A stretch of 64,000 nt of DNA from an uncultured Pluralibacter sp. (GCF_913775985.1 NZ_CAJYMB010000059.1:1-64000), one strand, 5' to 3'. Numbered from the stretch's first letter, positions 1 to 10,007 are shown. Translations and numbers: made by a program. The notes: a model not told the origin generated them from the sequence alone.

Positions 1-2
1 CA

Positions 3-275
3 GCCGACGGGGAAATCAGCGTGCTGCTGCACTATCAGAACGGCTGGCTGTCGGGCGAGGTGAGCGACGACGGCCCGGGGATTTCAGCCGAGCATATTGA
101 TGCTATCTTTGCCAAAGGCTTCTCGACGAAGGGCGAGAATCGCGGGGTGGGCCTGTTCCTCGCCAGCCAGCAGCTAAGCGAGCTGGGCGGCACCATTACC
201 GTTGAATCCGAGCCCGGCGTCTTTACCCAATTTTTTGTTCATCTCCCCTGGGACAGTGAAAGGAAACGTGCGTGA
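3..275 (+). CDS. Sensor histidine kinase, C-terminal ATPase end (partial, CitA/DcuS type)
   Basis: This is the 3' end of a gene cut by the left edge of the window; the frame is open from base 3. The visible 91 residues are the end of a GHKL ATP-binding domain: SDDGPGI is the G1/N-box type motif, followed by FSTKGENRGVGLFL, which is the G2 region typical of CitA/DcuS kinases. The kinase would autophosphorylate and pass phosphate to the regulator that starts inside its stop codon (GTGA overlap). The sensor domain is not visible, so the ligand cannot be read, but the neighbouring fumarate reductase, transporter and fumarase suggest a C4-dicarboxylate, tartrate or citrate. Confidence 0.85.
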   Translation, partial: ADGEISVLLHYQNGWLSGEVSDDGPGISAEHIDAIFAKGFSTKGENRGVGLFLASQQLSELGGTITVESEPGVFTQFFVHLPWDSERKRA

Positions 276-991
276 TAAATGTAGTCATTGTCGATGATGA
301 TGCGATGGTCGCTGAATTAAACCGAATGTATATCTCCCGGGTGCCGGGCTTTCGCTGCACCGCGGCGGCCTCGACCCTCGCCGAAGCGAAATCGCTGGTG
401 GAAGATCCCAATATTGATATCGATCTGGTGCTGCTGGACGTCTATATGCAGCAGGACAGCGGGCTCGATCTGCTGCCGGTTATCCGCGCCAGCGGCCGCG
501 CCATCGACGTGATCATGATAACCTCCGCCGCCGATGCCGACACGCTGCAAACCGCGATCCACTACGGCGTGGTGGACTATCTGATCAAGCCGTTCCAGTT
601 CCCGCGCTTTGAAGAGGCGCTCACCGCGTGGCAGCAGAAGAAAAAGCTGATGCAGACTCACGACTACTATCAGCAAGCGGAAGTGGACCAGCTGCTGCAC
701 GGCGGCACGCCGGAGGTGGCGGACAGCAAGAAACTGCCGAAGGGGCTTACCGCCCAGACGCTGCGCACGCTCTGCCAGTGGATTGACGCTCATCCCGATA
801 CCGAGTTTTCCACCGACGAGCTGGCCCAGGAGGTGAATATTTCCCGCGTGTCGTGCCGCAAATACCTTATCTGGCTGGCGCAGATCAACATCCTGTTCAC
901 CAGCATTCACTACGGCGCGACCGGACGCCCGGTGTACCGCTACCGGCTGGTAGCCGAACAGTACGGCCTGCTCAAGCAGTACAGTCAATAA
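272..991 (+). CDS. Response regulator, CitB/DcuR family
   Basis: A 239-residue two-component regulator. Residues 1-120 form a receiver domain with acidic pocket VDDD (8-10), phospho-acceptor Asp56 in LVLLDVY and the conserved Lys in YLIKPF. The C-terminal part (about 150-239) has the DNA-binding layout of CitB/DcuR regulators, including VNISRVSCRKYL. The GTG start overlaps the kinase stop by four bases, which suggests translational coupling. Its 3' end overlaps the convergent apbE gene by 20 bases. By position it probably controls the fumarate reductase and transporter genes to its right. The exact effector is unknown. Confidence 0.87.
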   Translation: MINVVIVDDDAMVAELNRMYISRVPGFRCTAAASTLAEAKSLVEDPNIDIDLVLLDVYMQQDSGLDLLPVIRASGRAIDVIMITSAADADTLQTAIHYGVVDYLIKPFQFPRFEEALTAWQQKKKLMQTHDYYQQAEVDQLLHGGTPEVADSKKLPKGLTAQTLRTLCQWIDAHPDTEFSTDELAQEVNISRVSCRKYLIWLAQINILFTSIHYGATGRPVYRYRLVAEQYGLLKQYSQ

Positions 992-1955
992 CCCGGTAGC
1001 TGTCGTCGAGCAGGGTAAAGCGGAAGTGGCGCCGGGACGAGAGAATAATCTCCCGGCTTTTGGTGACAAAAATGGCCTCGATGTCCGGGCGATCCGCCAG
1101 CCACGTCAGGCCGCGCTCCGGGCCCGCGCCGTACAGCAGCGTGGTCCAGATATCGCCGTCGAGAGAGTCCGTTGAAATCACGGTGACGCTGTCCAGCACG
1201 TTATCCAGCGGGTAGCCGGTGCGCGGATCGAGAATGTGGTGATAGCGGCGACCGTCCTGCTCGAAATAGCGCTCGTAAGTGCCGGAGGTCACCACCGATT
1301 TATTGGCCACTTCAATGGCGCCCGCCAGCGCGTCCGGCCCGGCAAACGGCTTTTTCAGGCCGATGCTCCAGCCGCCCCGCGGCGCGCCCAGGGTCTGTAC
1401 GTTGCCGCCGAGATTAATCAGCCCCTCCTCCACGCCCGACTGGCGCAGCAGATCCCGCACCCGATCGGCGATGTAGCCTTTGGCGATAGCGCCAAGATCG
1501 ATCTCCATTCCTTTACGGGCAAGGAACACGCTGCGGCGCGCGTCGTCGAGCTGCACATCCTGCGGCCGGGTGATGGTCAGCAGATCCTCGATCTCAGCGG
1601 CGGGCGGTACGCTGTCTCCCTGAAAGCCGATCCGCCAGCGCTTGACCAGCGGGCCTATGGTCAGGTTAAAGGCGCTGGCGGCAGGCAGGCTCGCCGCCAG
1701 CGCGCACTTGATCAGCTGATACACCGCCGGACTGACCGTTACCGGCTCGCGCCCCGCCGCACGGTTAACCCGCATCACTTCGGAGTCGGCGCGGTTGACG
1801 GTGAACAGATCTTCGTAGTGCTTGATCAGGTTGAAGACCCGCCCGGCGAGCGCTTCATCGCGCTGAAACAGCTTGAGCAGAATGGGCGAGCCCATCAGCA
1901 CCGCGGAGTAGCTGTAAACCGATTCATCTGCTGGCATCGCAGCGGCCCTCATCAT
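972..1955 (-). CDS. apbE: FAD:protein FMN transferase ApbE
   Basis: ApbE-family flavin transferase of 327 residues. It uses FAD to attach FMN through a phosphoester bond to a Thr of a target flavoprotein. Family motifs include DLGAIAKGYIADRV, INLGGNVQTLG and the late TSGTYERYF and HHILDPRTGYP segments. It lies 50 bases downstream of the fumarate reductase gene on the same strand, and that reductase carries the modification motif, so it is very likely the cognate substrate. No clear lipoprotein signal is present, which fits a cytoplasmic target. A start at 1937 (MPADES) has a better ribosome binding site (GAGGG) than 1955; the choice is uncertain. Confidence 0.92.
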   Translation of the reverse strand: MMRAAAMPADESVYSYSAVLMGSPILLKLFQRDEALAGRVFNLIKHYEDLFTVNRADSEVMRVNRAAGREPVTVSPAVYQLIKCALAASLPAASAFNLTIGPLVKRWRIGFQGDSVPPAAEIEDLLTITRPQDVQLDDARRSVFLARKGMEIDLGAIAKGYIADRVRDLLRQSGVEEGLINLGGNVQTLGAPRGGWSIGLKKPFAGPDALAGAIEVANKSVVTSGTYERYFEQDGRRYHHILDPRTGYPLDNVLDSVTVISTDSLDGDIWTTLLYGAGPERGLTWLADRPDIEAIFVTKSREIILSSRRHFRFTLLDDSYRVIDCTA

Positions 1956-2006
1956 GGGAAAGGTGATTGGCGACAGGCGCCGCCGCGCGGGCGGCGGCGC
2001 TGTGCG

Positions 2007-4781
2007 CTAGCTCCGGGCCCGCGCGGCGGCCTGGTGACCTGCAAGGGTACCAAAGATAATGATATCCGCCACCGCGTTTCCGCCGATGCGGTTGCCGCCG
2101 TGAATGCCGCCGACCACTTCACCGGCGGCAAACGCGCCGGGAATGACCTGCTGCTGCGCGTTCAGCACTTCGGTGCGGGTGTTGATGGTTACGCCGCCCA
2201 TGGTGTGGTGCACCCCCGGGGCGATGCGGATTGCGTGGAACGGCCCTTCGTTGATGGGCGCGCGCAGCGCAGTGGTGCGGCCAAAATCGTCGTCGTGCTG
2301 TTTTTCCACGAAGCCGTTATAGCGCGCAAGCGTGGCGAGGAACGCCGCCTCGTCGATGCCGAGGGCCCCGGCGAGCTGCTGCGGGGTGCTGGCGCTGGTG
2401 ACCAGCCCTTTGGCGATATACTCGTCCGCCGCTTTGTTTTTCGCCCGCACGTGCTCGTCAAAGACGATATACGCGGCGTGCTCCGGCAGCGCGATAATGG
2501 CAGCAGAGACTTTATCCCGGGTGGACATTTCGTTATAGAAGCGGCTGCCCTGCTGGCTCACCAGGATAGCGCCGCCGCCGCGAATGGACTCGGAAATCAG
2601 GTATGAGGTGCTCTGTTCCACGGTGGGGTGAATTTGAATTTCGCCCATGTCTACGGTGCCCGCGCCCACGCGCTCCAGCAGAGCGATGCCGCCGCCGGTG
2701 GCGCCTTTATGGTTAGTGGTGACAAAGCCCGCCAGTTCAGGACGGTATTTGACCACCATCGCGCTGTTGGCGCTGAAGCCGCCGGTGGCGACAATCACGC
2801 TTTTCGCCTGCACGGTCAGGCTCTCCTGCTCGTCGGTCAGCAGGCGCACGCCGCTCACTTCACCGCCCTCTGACAGGATCTCTTCCACCGAGGTATCCAG
2901 CATCACGTCGATACCGCGCTTCACCACGTTACGCAGCAGGCCGCCAATCAGATAGCCGCCGACGGCCGATCCGTCGCGCGGGCGGTGGGTGCGGTCAATG
3001 CTCATCCCGCCGGTGGTGGTGATGTCGTTCAGCATAATGCCGCGGCGGGCCAGCCACTCGATGGCTTCCGGTGCGTTTTCCACGAAGCGCTGGAGCAGCT
3101 CGGGGTTATTTTTATTGCCGCCGCCTTTTAAGGTTTCGGCGTAGAACAGCGCCTTGCTGTCCTCGATGCCCTTCACGCGCTGGAAGCGGGTTTCCGCCGC
3201 GTTCATCCCCGCCGACGCTTTTATGGTATTGCCGCCGATGGTCGGCATCTTCTCGACGATCAGCACGCTGGCACCCTCGTCGTGGGCCTGAATCGCCGCC
3301 GCCAGACCGGCGCCGCCGCTGCCCACCACCACCACGTCGTAGCTTTTCGGCGCCAGCACGTCGCCGCCCTCTTCTTCGATCCGCGCTTTGGTGGATTTAA
3401 GCATCGCTTTCGAGACCGCTTTTTTCACCGCTTCGCTCTGGCTGGTGGCGCCGGAGATGGCGTCCACGTGCGGGGTGTTGGCGTCGAGAATGCGGGTTTT
3501 GATCTCTTCAAAGGTGGTAACAAACTCCACCTGCTCCGGGCCGGAGACCATGTCGATGTCGGCAATGCGGTCGTTGTCGAGGCTGATGTTCAGCACCATC
3601 TCGCCGTCATCATCCTGCACGCTCTCGGTAAACACGCCGGGCTTGAACTTCGCATCGCCCATACTCATGTCGCGGATCATCGCCTCCACCAGCGAGAAGC
3701 GCCACAGGGGCTCGGGGATGTTCAGCGCTTCGCGGCAGGTGCTGTCGATGTACAGCTCCAGGGTATCGCCACGGGCGATGCGGTCGGTCCAGTCCGGGTA
3801 GGCGATGGTGGCCCGGCCAACGGCCATCAGGTCATAACCGTGCGCCAGACCCGCTTCGGCGTCCTCGATATTCACCACGCAGCCCACGCCCATCACCGGC
3901 ACGGCGGCCAGGGTTTCGGAGCGCAGGGCGCAGTATTTCTCAATCAGCGGCGTCGGATCCTGGGTGTCGTTTATCGACGGGCGCAGGCTGGTGCCCATTG
4001 AGAAGTGCAGATAGTCCAGCCCGCGCGCCGCCAGTTTCTCCAGCAGGTAGAGCGTGTCGTCAAAGCGGATGCCCGGCTCCTCCAGCTCTTCCGGCGAGAA
4101 GCGGTAGCCGATGATAAAGGCGTCATCCGCGTACTGGCGCGCCATCCGGTGCGTGATGTCGAGCACCGCCAGCGGGAACTGCGCGCGGTTATCCCGGCTG
4201 CCGCCCCACTTATCGTCGCGCTGGTTGGAGTTCGGGGAGTAGAACTGCTGAATGAGGTAGGTGTTGGCACCGTGGATTTCCACGCCGTCAAAGCCGGCCT
4301 GGATGGCGCGGCGCACGGCATCGCCAAACTGGGCGATGGTATTTTCGACTTCATCACCACTCAGGGCGCGGGGGGTAGCGGCACCGGGACGCGGCGCGGC
4401 CAGCGCGCTTGGCGCGACCGGGGTGCGTCCGCCAATGAGCAGCGGTTCTACCATCCGGCCGCCGTGGTAGATCTGCAGAATGGCTTTCGATCCTTCGGCC
4501 TGAATTGCGGCGGCAATTTTCGCCAGGCCATCAATTTTGGCATCGCTGTTGATACCGATAGCCCCCGGGAAGGCCAGGCCCAGATCGTCAATAAAGCAGC
4601 ATTCGACGATGATGGTACCGATGCTGCCCGCGCGCTGGCGGTAGTACTCCACCAGCTCGCCGGTAACCGAACCGTCAAAATAGCCGGAGCAGGTGGTCAT
4701 CGGCGCCATAAGCAGGCGATTTTTTAGCTCCGTGCCGTTGGGCAGTGTAAAGGGCTGCAGGACAGGTGATTGACTGGTCAT
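2007..4781 (-). CDS. Cytoplasmic fumarate reductase, OYE/FMN-binding/FAD fusion
   Basis: A 924-residue three-domain soluble flavoprotein. Residues 1 to about 370 are an old-yellow-enzyme NAD(P)H:flavin oxidoreductase barrel, expected to take electrons from NADH. Residues about 390-475 are an FMN_bind domain with the ApbE motif DAISGAT, in which Thr446 is the predicted FMN attachment site. The rest is a flavocytochrome-c-type fumarate reductase domain with GSGGAGLAAA, RGGGAILVSQ, HHTMGG and GNRIGGNAVAD. No haem domain or signal peptide is present. The architecture matches the NADH:fumarate reductase described in Klebsiella pneumoniae. The start at 4781 was chosen because GGAG precedes it at good spacing, although the frame is open upstream to 4865. 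Confidence 0.93.
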   Translation of the reverse strand: MTSQSPVLQPFTLPNGTELKNRLLMAPMTTCSGYFDGSVTGELVEYYRQRAGSIGTIIVECCFIDDLGLAFPGAIGINSDAKIDGLAKIAAAIQAEGSKAILQIYHGGRMVEPLLIGGRTPVAPSALAAPRPGAATPRALSGDEVENTIAQFGDAVRRAIQAGFDGVEIHGANTYLIQQFYSPNSNQRDDKWGGSRDNRAQFPLAVLDITHRMARQYADDAFIIGYRFSPEELEEPGIRFDDTLYLLEKLAARGLDYLHFSMGTSLRPSINDTQDPTPLIEKYCALRSETLAAVPVMGVGCVVNIEDAEAGLAHGYDLMAVGRATIAYPDWTDRIARGDTLELYIDSTCREALNIPEPLWRFSLVEAMIRDMSMGDAKFKPGVFTESVQDDDGEMVLNISLDNDRIADIDMVSGPEQVEFVTTFEEIKTRILDANTPHVDAISGATSQSEAVKKAVSKAMLKSTKARIEEEGGDVLAPKSYDVVVVGSGGAGLAAAIQAHDEGASVLIVEKMPTIGGNTIKASAGMNAAETRFQRVKGIEDSKALFYAETLKGGGNKNNPELLQRFVENAPEAIEWLARRGIMLNDITTTGGMSIDRTHRPRDGSAVGGYLIGGLLRNVVKRGIDVMLDTSVEEILSEGGEVSGVRLLTDEQESLTVQAKSVIVATGGFSANSAMVVKYRPELAGFVTTNHKGATGGGIALLERVGAGTVDMGEIQIHPTVEQSTSYLISESIRGGGAILVSQQGSRFYNEMSTRDKVSAAIIALPEHAAYIVFDEHVRAKNKAADEYIAKGLVTSASTPQQLAGALGIDEAAFLATLARYNGFVEKQHDDDFGRTTALRAPINEGPFHAIRIAPGVHHTMGGVTINTRTEVLNAQQQVIPGAFAAGEVVGGIHGGNRIGGNAVADIIIFGTLAGHQAAARARS

Positions 4782-5459
4782 AGTGGACTCCAGAAATTTA
4801 AAATTTAAAAATTGAGAATTCGCTGGCGAATGTATTTTGGTTATGTTTTTTGGGTCGCCGTTCATATTAATAATATAGTGCTATTTTTACTTACTAAAGT
4901 AATTACGTTAGTTAAAAAACTATTTAATACCCGCAAGCAATGGAATACCACCCAGGTATTAGATGAGTAATATTTCAATTTTACAAAATAACGACAAATT
5001 ACAACATAAAACGCTACAAAAGTTAAAATAATGAACATAGGTGCGACATACAAAAATCAATAAAATCAAACAATTAAACATAAATACGAATAAATAAAAG
5101 TCATATTAAAACATACTATTAACATTTTAATTAAAACAATAAGCAATAACCCATGCTACAATATGGTTATTATAAAAAAGTAAAAACAGCGGCGATTATT
5201 TCTGTTTTTTGATCGCGATCAATTGTAATCAATGCACAAAGCGCAATATATAAATTACCGGCTACATTTAATTTAACGAACGCCTTACGGCGATAAATTT
5301 CTGTCGCAGCACGCATCCTCTGATGCATATTTAATTAAAGAAACTAAAAAAACTAAAGTAATTGAATAATGCCGAAAATATAAACAGTGCTGCGGCCTGT
5401 ATACCCTCGCTCATGCGCGGCGGGTATATACCGAATTTTAAACTACTGGTGAACTCAAT
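4782..5459. other. AT-rich divergent promoter region
   Basis: About 680 bases between the divergent fumarate reductase and DASS transporter genes hold no convincing gene. The sequence is much richer in A and T than its surroundings. It carries one perfect FNR-type palindrome (5209-5222). Downstream of it on the + strand, AATATATAAA near 5245-5254 would place a -10 element so that the FNR site is centred about 41.5 bases before the start of transcription. This leaves long untranslated leaders for both genes. Confidence 0.7.
5209..5222. promoter_or_regulatory. FNR-binding site
   Basis: TTGATCGCGATCAA is a perfect 14-base palindrome matching the FNR consensus TTGAT-N4-ATCAA. It lies between the divergent fumarate reductase and carboxylate transporter genes, so oxygen-responsive activation of one or both is expected. 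The distance to a -10-like AATATA/TATATA at 5245-5252 fits a class II FNR promoter reading right. Confidence 0.85.
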
Positions 5460-6971
5460 ATGGAAAAGAAAATCGCAACTACCCCGCCTTCAGGCGCGGC
5501 GAACGTGAAAGGCGGCAGCAGTAAACGCCTTATCATGATGGCGCTGCCGGTGATTGTGGCCGTGCTGCTGTTGTTTGTGCCGGTGCCTGATGGCCTGCCG
5601 CCCTACGCCTGGCACTACTTTGCTATTTTCGTCGGCGTGATTGTCGGCCTTATCTTCGAACCGCTGCCGGGCGCGGTGATTGGCCTGACCGGCGTGGTGG
5701 TTATCGCGCTGGGCAGCCAGTGGCTGCTGTTCAGCCCCGAGCAGATGTCCGCCGCCACCTTCAAGCTCGCGGGCGCCTCCTTTAAATGGGCGGTGAGCGG
5801 CTTTGGCAACTCGACGGTGTGGCTTATCTTCGGCGCGTTTATGTTCGCCGCCGGCTACGATAAGACCCAGTTTGGCCGCCGGCTGGCGCTGATTCTGGTG
5901 AAGTATCTCGGCCGCCGCAGCCTGACGCTGGGCTACGCCATCACCTTCGCTGACCTGCTGCTGGCACCGTTTACCCCGTCCAACACCGCCCGCAGCGGCG
6001 GTACCATCTACCCGATTATCGCCAACCTGCCGCCGCTGTACGGCTCGAAGCCCAACGACCCAAGCTCGCGCCGCATCGGCTCGTACCTGATGTGGGTGGC
6101 GATTACCGCCGCCTGTATCACCAGCTCAATGTTCCTCTCGGCGCTGGCCCCCAACCTGCTGGCGCAGGCGCTGGTGAAAAGCATCGTCGGCACCGAAATC
6201 TCCTGGGGCTCGTGGTTTATGGCCTTCCTGCCGGTGGGCGTACTGCTGATTCTGGTGATGCCGCTGCTGGCCTACTGGCTCTATCCGCCGGAAGTCAAAA
6301 TTAACGACGAAGTGCCCCTGTGGGCCTCCCGCGAGCTGGAAAAACTCGGTAAGCTGTCGCGCAATGAGATCCTGCTGCTGGTATTCGTGTGCTGCGCGCT
6401 GGTGATGTGGATCTTCGCCGCCCAGTGGATTGAGCCGGCAATGGCCGCGCTGCTGATTATTGTCCTGATGCTGTGGACCGGGGTGCTGGAGTGGAACGAC
6501 ATCACCAGTAACAAACCGGCCTGGAACACGTTCGTATGGTTCGCCACTCTGGTGGCGCTGGCGGACGGCCTCTCTTCTACCGGCTTTATCAGCTGGCTGG
6601 GTAAAGAGGGCGGCGCGCTGATGAGCGGTATCTCGCCGGGCGTCGCCACCATCGTGCTGCTGCTGGCCTTCTACCTGCTGCACTACCTGTTTGCCAGCAC
6701 CACCGCGCACACCACCGCCCTGCTGCCGGCGATGCTGACCATCGGCGCCACCATCCCGGGCATTAACATGCCGGTGTTCTGCATGCTGCTGGTCACCTCG
6801 CTGGGGATCATGGGCATTATTACCCCGTACGGTACCGGCCCGAGCCCGATTTACTACGGCAGCGGCTACCTGCCGACCAAAGACTACTGGCGGCTCGGCA
6901 CCATTTTCGGGGCGATCTTCCTCGCCGCCCTGCTGCTGATTGGCTATCCGTGGATGCTGATGGTGTTCTGA
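5460..6971 (+). CDS. DASS-family anion:dicarboxylate transporter (CitT/TtdT-like)
   Basis: A 503-residue polytopic inner membrane protein of the divalent anion:sodium symporter family. It has about a dozen hydrophobic segments and the two paired family signatures, [14 protein letters not shown] in the first half and [12 protein letters not shown] in the second. Relatives exchange citrate or tartrate for succinate. Here it is followed by a class I fumarase and faces a fumarate reductase across an FNR site, so uptake of a C4-dicarboxylate (or tartrate or citrate) in exchange for succinate is the likely role. The exact substrate cannot be read from sequence. Confidence 0.88.
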   Translation: MEKKIATTPPSGAANVKGGSSKRLIMMALPVIVAVLLLFVPVPDGLPPYAWHYFAIFVGVIVGLIFEPLPGAVIGLTGVVVIALGSQWLLFSPEQMSAATFKLAGASFKWAVSGFGNSTVWLIFGAFMFAAGYDKTQFGRRLALILVKYLGRRSLTLGYAITFADLLLAPFTPSNTARSGGTIYPIIANLPPLYGSKPNDPSSRRIGSYLMWVAITAACITSSMFLSALAPNLLAQALVKSIVGTEISWGSWFMAFLPVGVLLILVMPLLAYWLYPPEVKINDEVPLWASRELEKLGKLSRNEILLLVFVCCALVMWIFAAQWIEPAMAALLIIVLMLWTGVLEWNDITSNKPAWNTFVWFATLVALADGLSSTGFISWLGKEGGALMSGISPGVATIVLLLAFYLLHYLFASTTAHTTALLPAMLTIGATIPGINMPVFCMLLVTSLGIMGIITPYGTGPSPIYYGSGYLPTKDYWRLGTIFGAIFLAALLLIGYPWMLMVF

Positions 6972-6976
6972 TCCTT

Positions 6977-7008
6977 AACCGTCGAAGGGCAACCTTCGGC
7001 GGTTTTTT
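6977..7008 (+). terminator. Rho-independent terminator or attenuator between transporter and fumarase
   Basis: AACCGTCGAAGG, loop GCAA, then CCTTCGGCGGTT forms a 12-base stem with one G-U pair, followed by a run of T. It lies just after the transporter stop and only 20 bases before the fumarase start, so read-through would be partial and fumarase level could be set here. Confidence 0.75.
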
Positions 7009-7027
7009 CAATTTTATGGAGTGCGTT

Positions 7028-8677
7028 ATGTCAACCAAACCTTTTGTCTGGCAGCCCCCTTTCCCGCTGGCCGCCGATCAAACCGAATACTATCTGCTGA
7101 GCAAAGAGCATGTTTCCGTCAGCGAATTTAACGGCCAGGAAATCCTCAACGTCGAGCCGGAAGCCCTGACCCTGCTGGCAAAGCAGGCCTTCCACGACGC
7201 GGCATTTATGCTGCGCCCCTCTCACCAGAAGCAGGTAGCGGCTATCCTGCTGGACCCGCAGGCCAGCGATAACGATAAATACGTGGCTCTGCAGTTCCTG
7301 CGCAACTCGGAAATCGCAGCGAAGGGCGTGCTGCCGACCTGCCAGGACACCGGCACCGCCATCATCATGGGTAAAAAAGGCCAGAACGTCTGGACCGGCG
7401 GCGGTGATGAAGCGGCGCTGGCCCGCGGCGTGTACCAGACTTATACCGAAGACAACCTGCGCTACTCGCAGAACGCGCCGCTGGACATGTACAACGAGGT
7501 CAACACCGGCACCAACCTGCCGGCGCAGATCGACCTCTACAGCGTGGACGGCAGCGAATATAAATTCCTGTGCATGGCAAAAGGCGGCGGCTCGGCCAAC
7601 AAAACCTATCTGTATCAGGAAACGAAGGCGCTGATTACCCCGGCGAAGCTGAAAAACTACCTGGTGGAGAAGATGCGCACCCTCGGCACCGCCGCCTGCC
7701 CGCCGTACCATATCGCCTTTGTGATTGGCGGCACCTCGGCAGAAGCCACGCTGAAAACCGTCAAGCTGGCGTCGGCCCGCTACTATGACGAGCTGCCCAC
7801 CGAAGGCAACGCGCACGGCCAGGCATTCCGCGACGTGCAACTTGAGCAGGCGCTGATGGAAGAGGCGCAGAACCTCGGCCTCGGTGCCCAGTTCGGCGGC
7901 AAATACTTCGCCCACGACATCCGCGTAATTCGCCTGCCGCGCCACGGCGCGTCCTGCCCGATCGGCATGGGCGTCTCCTGCTCGGCGGACCGCAATATCA
8001 AGGCCAAAATCAACCGCGACGGCATCTGGATAGAGAAGCTGGAAGCCAATCCGGGCCAGTATATTCCGCAGGCGCTGCGCGAGCGCGGCGAGGGCGAAGT
8101 GGTGAACATCGACCTCAACCAGCCAATGAGCGAGATCCGCAGGCAGCTTTCCGCCCACCCGGTCTCCACGCGCCTGAACCTGAACGGCACCATTATCGTC
8201 GCCCGCGATATCGCCCACGCGAAACTTAAAGCGCTGCTCGACAGCGGCGAGCCGCTGCCGCAGTACGTTAAGGATCATCCCATTTACTACGCGGGCCCGG
8301 CGAAAACCCCGGAAGGCTACGCTTCCGGCTCCCTCGGCCCGACCACCGCAGGCCGGATGGACTCCTATGTGGATCTGTTCCAGTCCCACGGCGCGAGCCT
8401 GGTGATGCTGGCAAAAGGTAATCGCAGCCAGCAGGTGACCGATGCCTGCCGCCAGCACGGCGGCTTCTATCTGGGCAGCATCGGCGGCCCGGCGGCGGTA
8501 CTGGCGCAGCAGAGCATCAAGAGCCTGACCTGCGTGGCCTACCCGGAGCTGGGAATGGAGGCTATCTGGAAAATTGAGGTGGAGAACTTCCCGGCGTTTA
8601 TTCTGGTGGACGATAAGGGGAACGACTTTTTCCAGCAGATCCAGAATAAGCAGTGCGCGGGCTGCAGCCAGCGCTAA
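7028..8677 (+). CDS. Fumarate hydratase, class I (iron-sulfur)
   Basis: A 549-residue homodimeric [4Fe-4S] fumarase of the FumA/FumB type, interconverting malate and fumarate. The N-terminal domain carries [17 protein letters not shown], whose Cys is a cluster ligand, and [13 protein letters not shown]; the C-terminal domain has [15 protein letters not shown] and ends in the family-like CAGCSQR. The start at 7028 (MSTKPF) is preceded by GGAG at good spacing. In this context it would feed fumarate to the cytoplasmic reductase during fermentation. Whether it is orthologous to FumA or FumB was not resolved. Confidence 0.93.
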   Translation: MSTKPFVWQPPFPLAADQTEYYLLSKEHVSVSEFNGQEILNVEPEALTLLAKQAFHDAAFMLRPSHQKQVAAILLDPQASDNDKYVALQFLRNSEIAAKGVLPTCQDTGTAIIMGKKGQNVWTGGGDEAALARGVYQTYTEDNLRYSQNAPLDMYNEVNTGTNLPAQIDLYSVDGSEYKFLCMAKGGGSANKTYLYQETKALITPAKLKNYLVEKMRTLGTAACPPYHIAFVIGGTSAEATLKTVKLASARYYDELPTEGNAHGQAFRDVQLEQALMEEAQNLGLGAQFGGKYFAHDIRVIRLPRHGASCPIGMGVSCSADRNIKAKINRDGIWIEKLEANPGQYIPQALRERGEGEVVNIDLNQPMSEIRRQLSAHPVSTRLNLNGTIIVARDIAHAKLKALLDSGEPLPQYVKDHPIYYAGPAKTPEGYASGSLGPTTAGRMDSYVDLFQSHGASLVMLAKGNRSQQVTDACRQHGGFYLGSIGGPAAVLAQQSIKSLTCVAYPELGMEAIWKIEVENFPAFILVDDKGNDFFQQIQNKQCAGCSQR

Positions 8678-8714
8678 ACGCAAAAAGGGCGGCAGCGCCG
8701 CCCTGATAATTATC

Positions 8715-8750
8715 ACGCCGCCGGACAGCCTGCCCGGCGGCGTTTTTTTT
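8715..8750 (+). terminator. Rho-independent terminator after fumarase
   Basis: ACGCCGCCGG pairs with CCGGCGGCGT over ten bases with a nine-base loop and is followed by eight T. A second smaller hairpin, GGGCGGC-AGC-GCCGCCC at 8687-8703, precedes it. The T run overlaps the end of the convergent roxA gene. Confidence 0.88.
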
Positions 8751-9870
8751 ACTCGTCGAAGTACCAATAGCCCTGGTTGATCAGTCCGGCCAGCTCGGCG
8801 ATAAACGCCGGGTTATGCAGCGCGTCGCCCAGCATGTCATGGGTGACTTCGGTGTAGCGGCTGAGCACGTCGGCCGCGGCGGCATCCGCCGGGCGGTAAG
8901 CCTCGCCGTTAATAAAGAAGCTGCCGTCAACGTTCAGCACCCGCAGGCCGCTCAGGCGCACCAGCGTTTCACCGCCCGTTAGCGCGTCCAGCACCTCTTC
9001 CGGCGCATACGGCGGCTCGGCAGGGGCGACGTCCAGCTCGTGGCGCGGCGTGGAGACGAAGCGGCCAAACCACTGTTTGAAATCCTCCGGCTGGCGGAGC
9101 ATATCGATCATCATTTCCCGCGCCCGGTCCAGCTCGAAGCCTTCGACGCGGCCCGCGTGCTCGCGCACGGTGAGGTCGGGATCGGCGTAGTGAACGCCGC
9201 CGAGATCGTTTTCCAGCGCGTAGTCGGCAAAGCCGGAGAGGAAGTCCCGGCCGTTGGGGCCGCGGAAGCCGACGGAGTAGTTCAGGGTGTCTTCAAAGGT
9301 ATAGCCGTCGTGCGGGAATCCCGGCGGGATGTAGAGGATGTCGCCGGGCGCCATCTCTTCATCAATGATTGGCTCAAACGGATCCACGTGCAGCAGCGCC
9401 GGATGCGGGCAGAACTGGCGCATCGGCAGCGCGTCGCCTACCCGCCAGCGGCGGCGGCCCATACCCTGAATGATAAACACATCGTAGTTATCAATGTGCG
9501 GCCCGACGCCGCCGCCGGGCACCGAGTAGGAGATCATCAGATCGTCCAGCCGCCACTCCGGCAGCACGCGAAACGGACGCACCAGCTCCGCCGACGGCAT
9601 GTGCCAGTGGTTCACCGCCTGGCACAGAATCGACCAGCCGGTTTCGCCCAGATCGTCAAACTGCGTGAACGGGCCGTGGCTGGCCTGCCATTTGCCGTCA
9701 ACCTGGCTCACCAGGCGGCTGTCAACCTCCGGCTCCATCGCCAGCCCGGCCAGCTCGTCCGGGGTGATGGGATCCACAAAATTCGGGAACGCGTTTTTGA
9801 GGATGACCGGCTTTTTCTGCCAGTAGGTTTGCAGAAATTCCGGCCAGTTAATATTCAGTTGAAGCGCCAT
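8749..9870 (-). CDS. roxA: Ribosomal protein uL16 arginine 3-hydroxylase RoxA (YcfD)
   Basis: A 373-residue JmjC-type 2-oxoglutarate/Fe(II) oxygenase that hydroxylates an Arg of ribosomal protein L16. The jelly-roll core has the iron-binding triad in GPHIDNYDVF (His, Asp) and PPGFPHDGYT (distal His), with a C-terminal winged-helix-like region. Length and N-terminus (MALQLNINWPEF) agree with the E. coli protein. It is a single gene facing away from the neighbouring LacI regulator and is probably core genome. Confidence 0.95.
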   Translation of the reverse strand: MALQLNINWPEFLQTYWQKKPVILKNAFPNFVDPITPDELAGLAMEPEVDSRLVSQVDGKWQASHGPFTQFDDLGETGWSILCQAVNHWHMPSAELVRPFRVLPEWRLDDLMISYSVPGGGVGPHIDNYDVFIIQGMGRRRWRVGDALPMRQFCPHPALLHVDPFEPIIDEEMAPGDILYIPPGFPHDGYTFEDTLNYSVGFRGPNGRDFLSGFADYALENDLGGVHYADPDLTVREHAGRVEGFELDRAREMMIDMLRQPEDFKQWFGRFVSTPRHELDVAPAEPPYAPEEVLDALTGGETLVRLSGLRVLNVDGSFFINGEAYRPADAAAADVLSRYTEVTHDMLGDALHNPAFIAELAGLINQGYWYFDE

Positions 9871-10007
9871 AGTAATACCAGTGTAAGGAGAAACGGGCGT
9901 GATTATGCGCGCGGTTAACGGCGGCTGCTTTGTTGAGGGTCAAGGGATGGGGCGAAATACTGGATGCCACGACAGTGTACAACCGAGACACCCGCGCCTG
10001 TTGATTG

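Noticed and set aside
317-1069. Long open frame opposite the response regulator
   Set aside because: It is the antisense shadow of a clear CitB/DcuR-type gene and has no recognisable domain; GC-rich coding DNA often leaves such frames open.
1236-2606. 456-codon frame on the + strand across apbE and the reductase gene
   Set aside because: It runs antisense to two well-supported genes; its translation is low-complexity Gly/Ala/Arg/His without motifs.
7031-8767. 578-codon frame opposite the fumarase gene
   Set aside because: Shadow of the fumarase; composition is typical of antisense frames.
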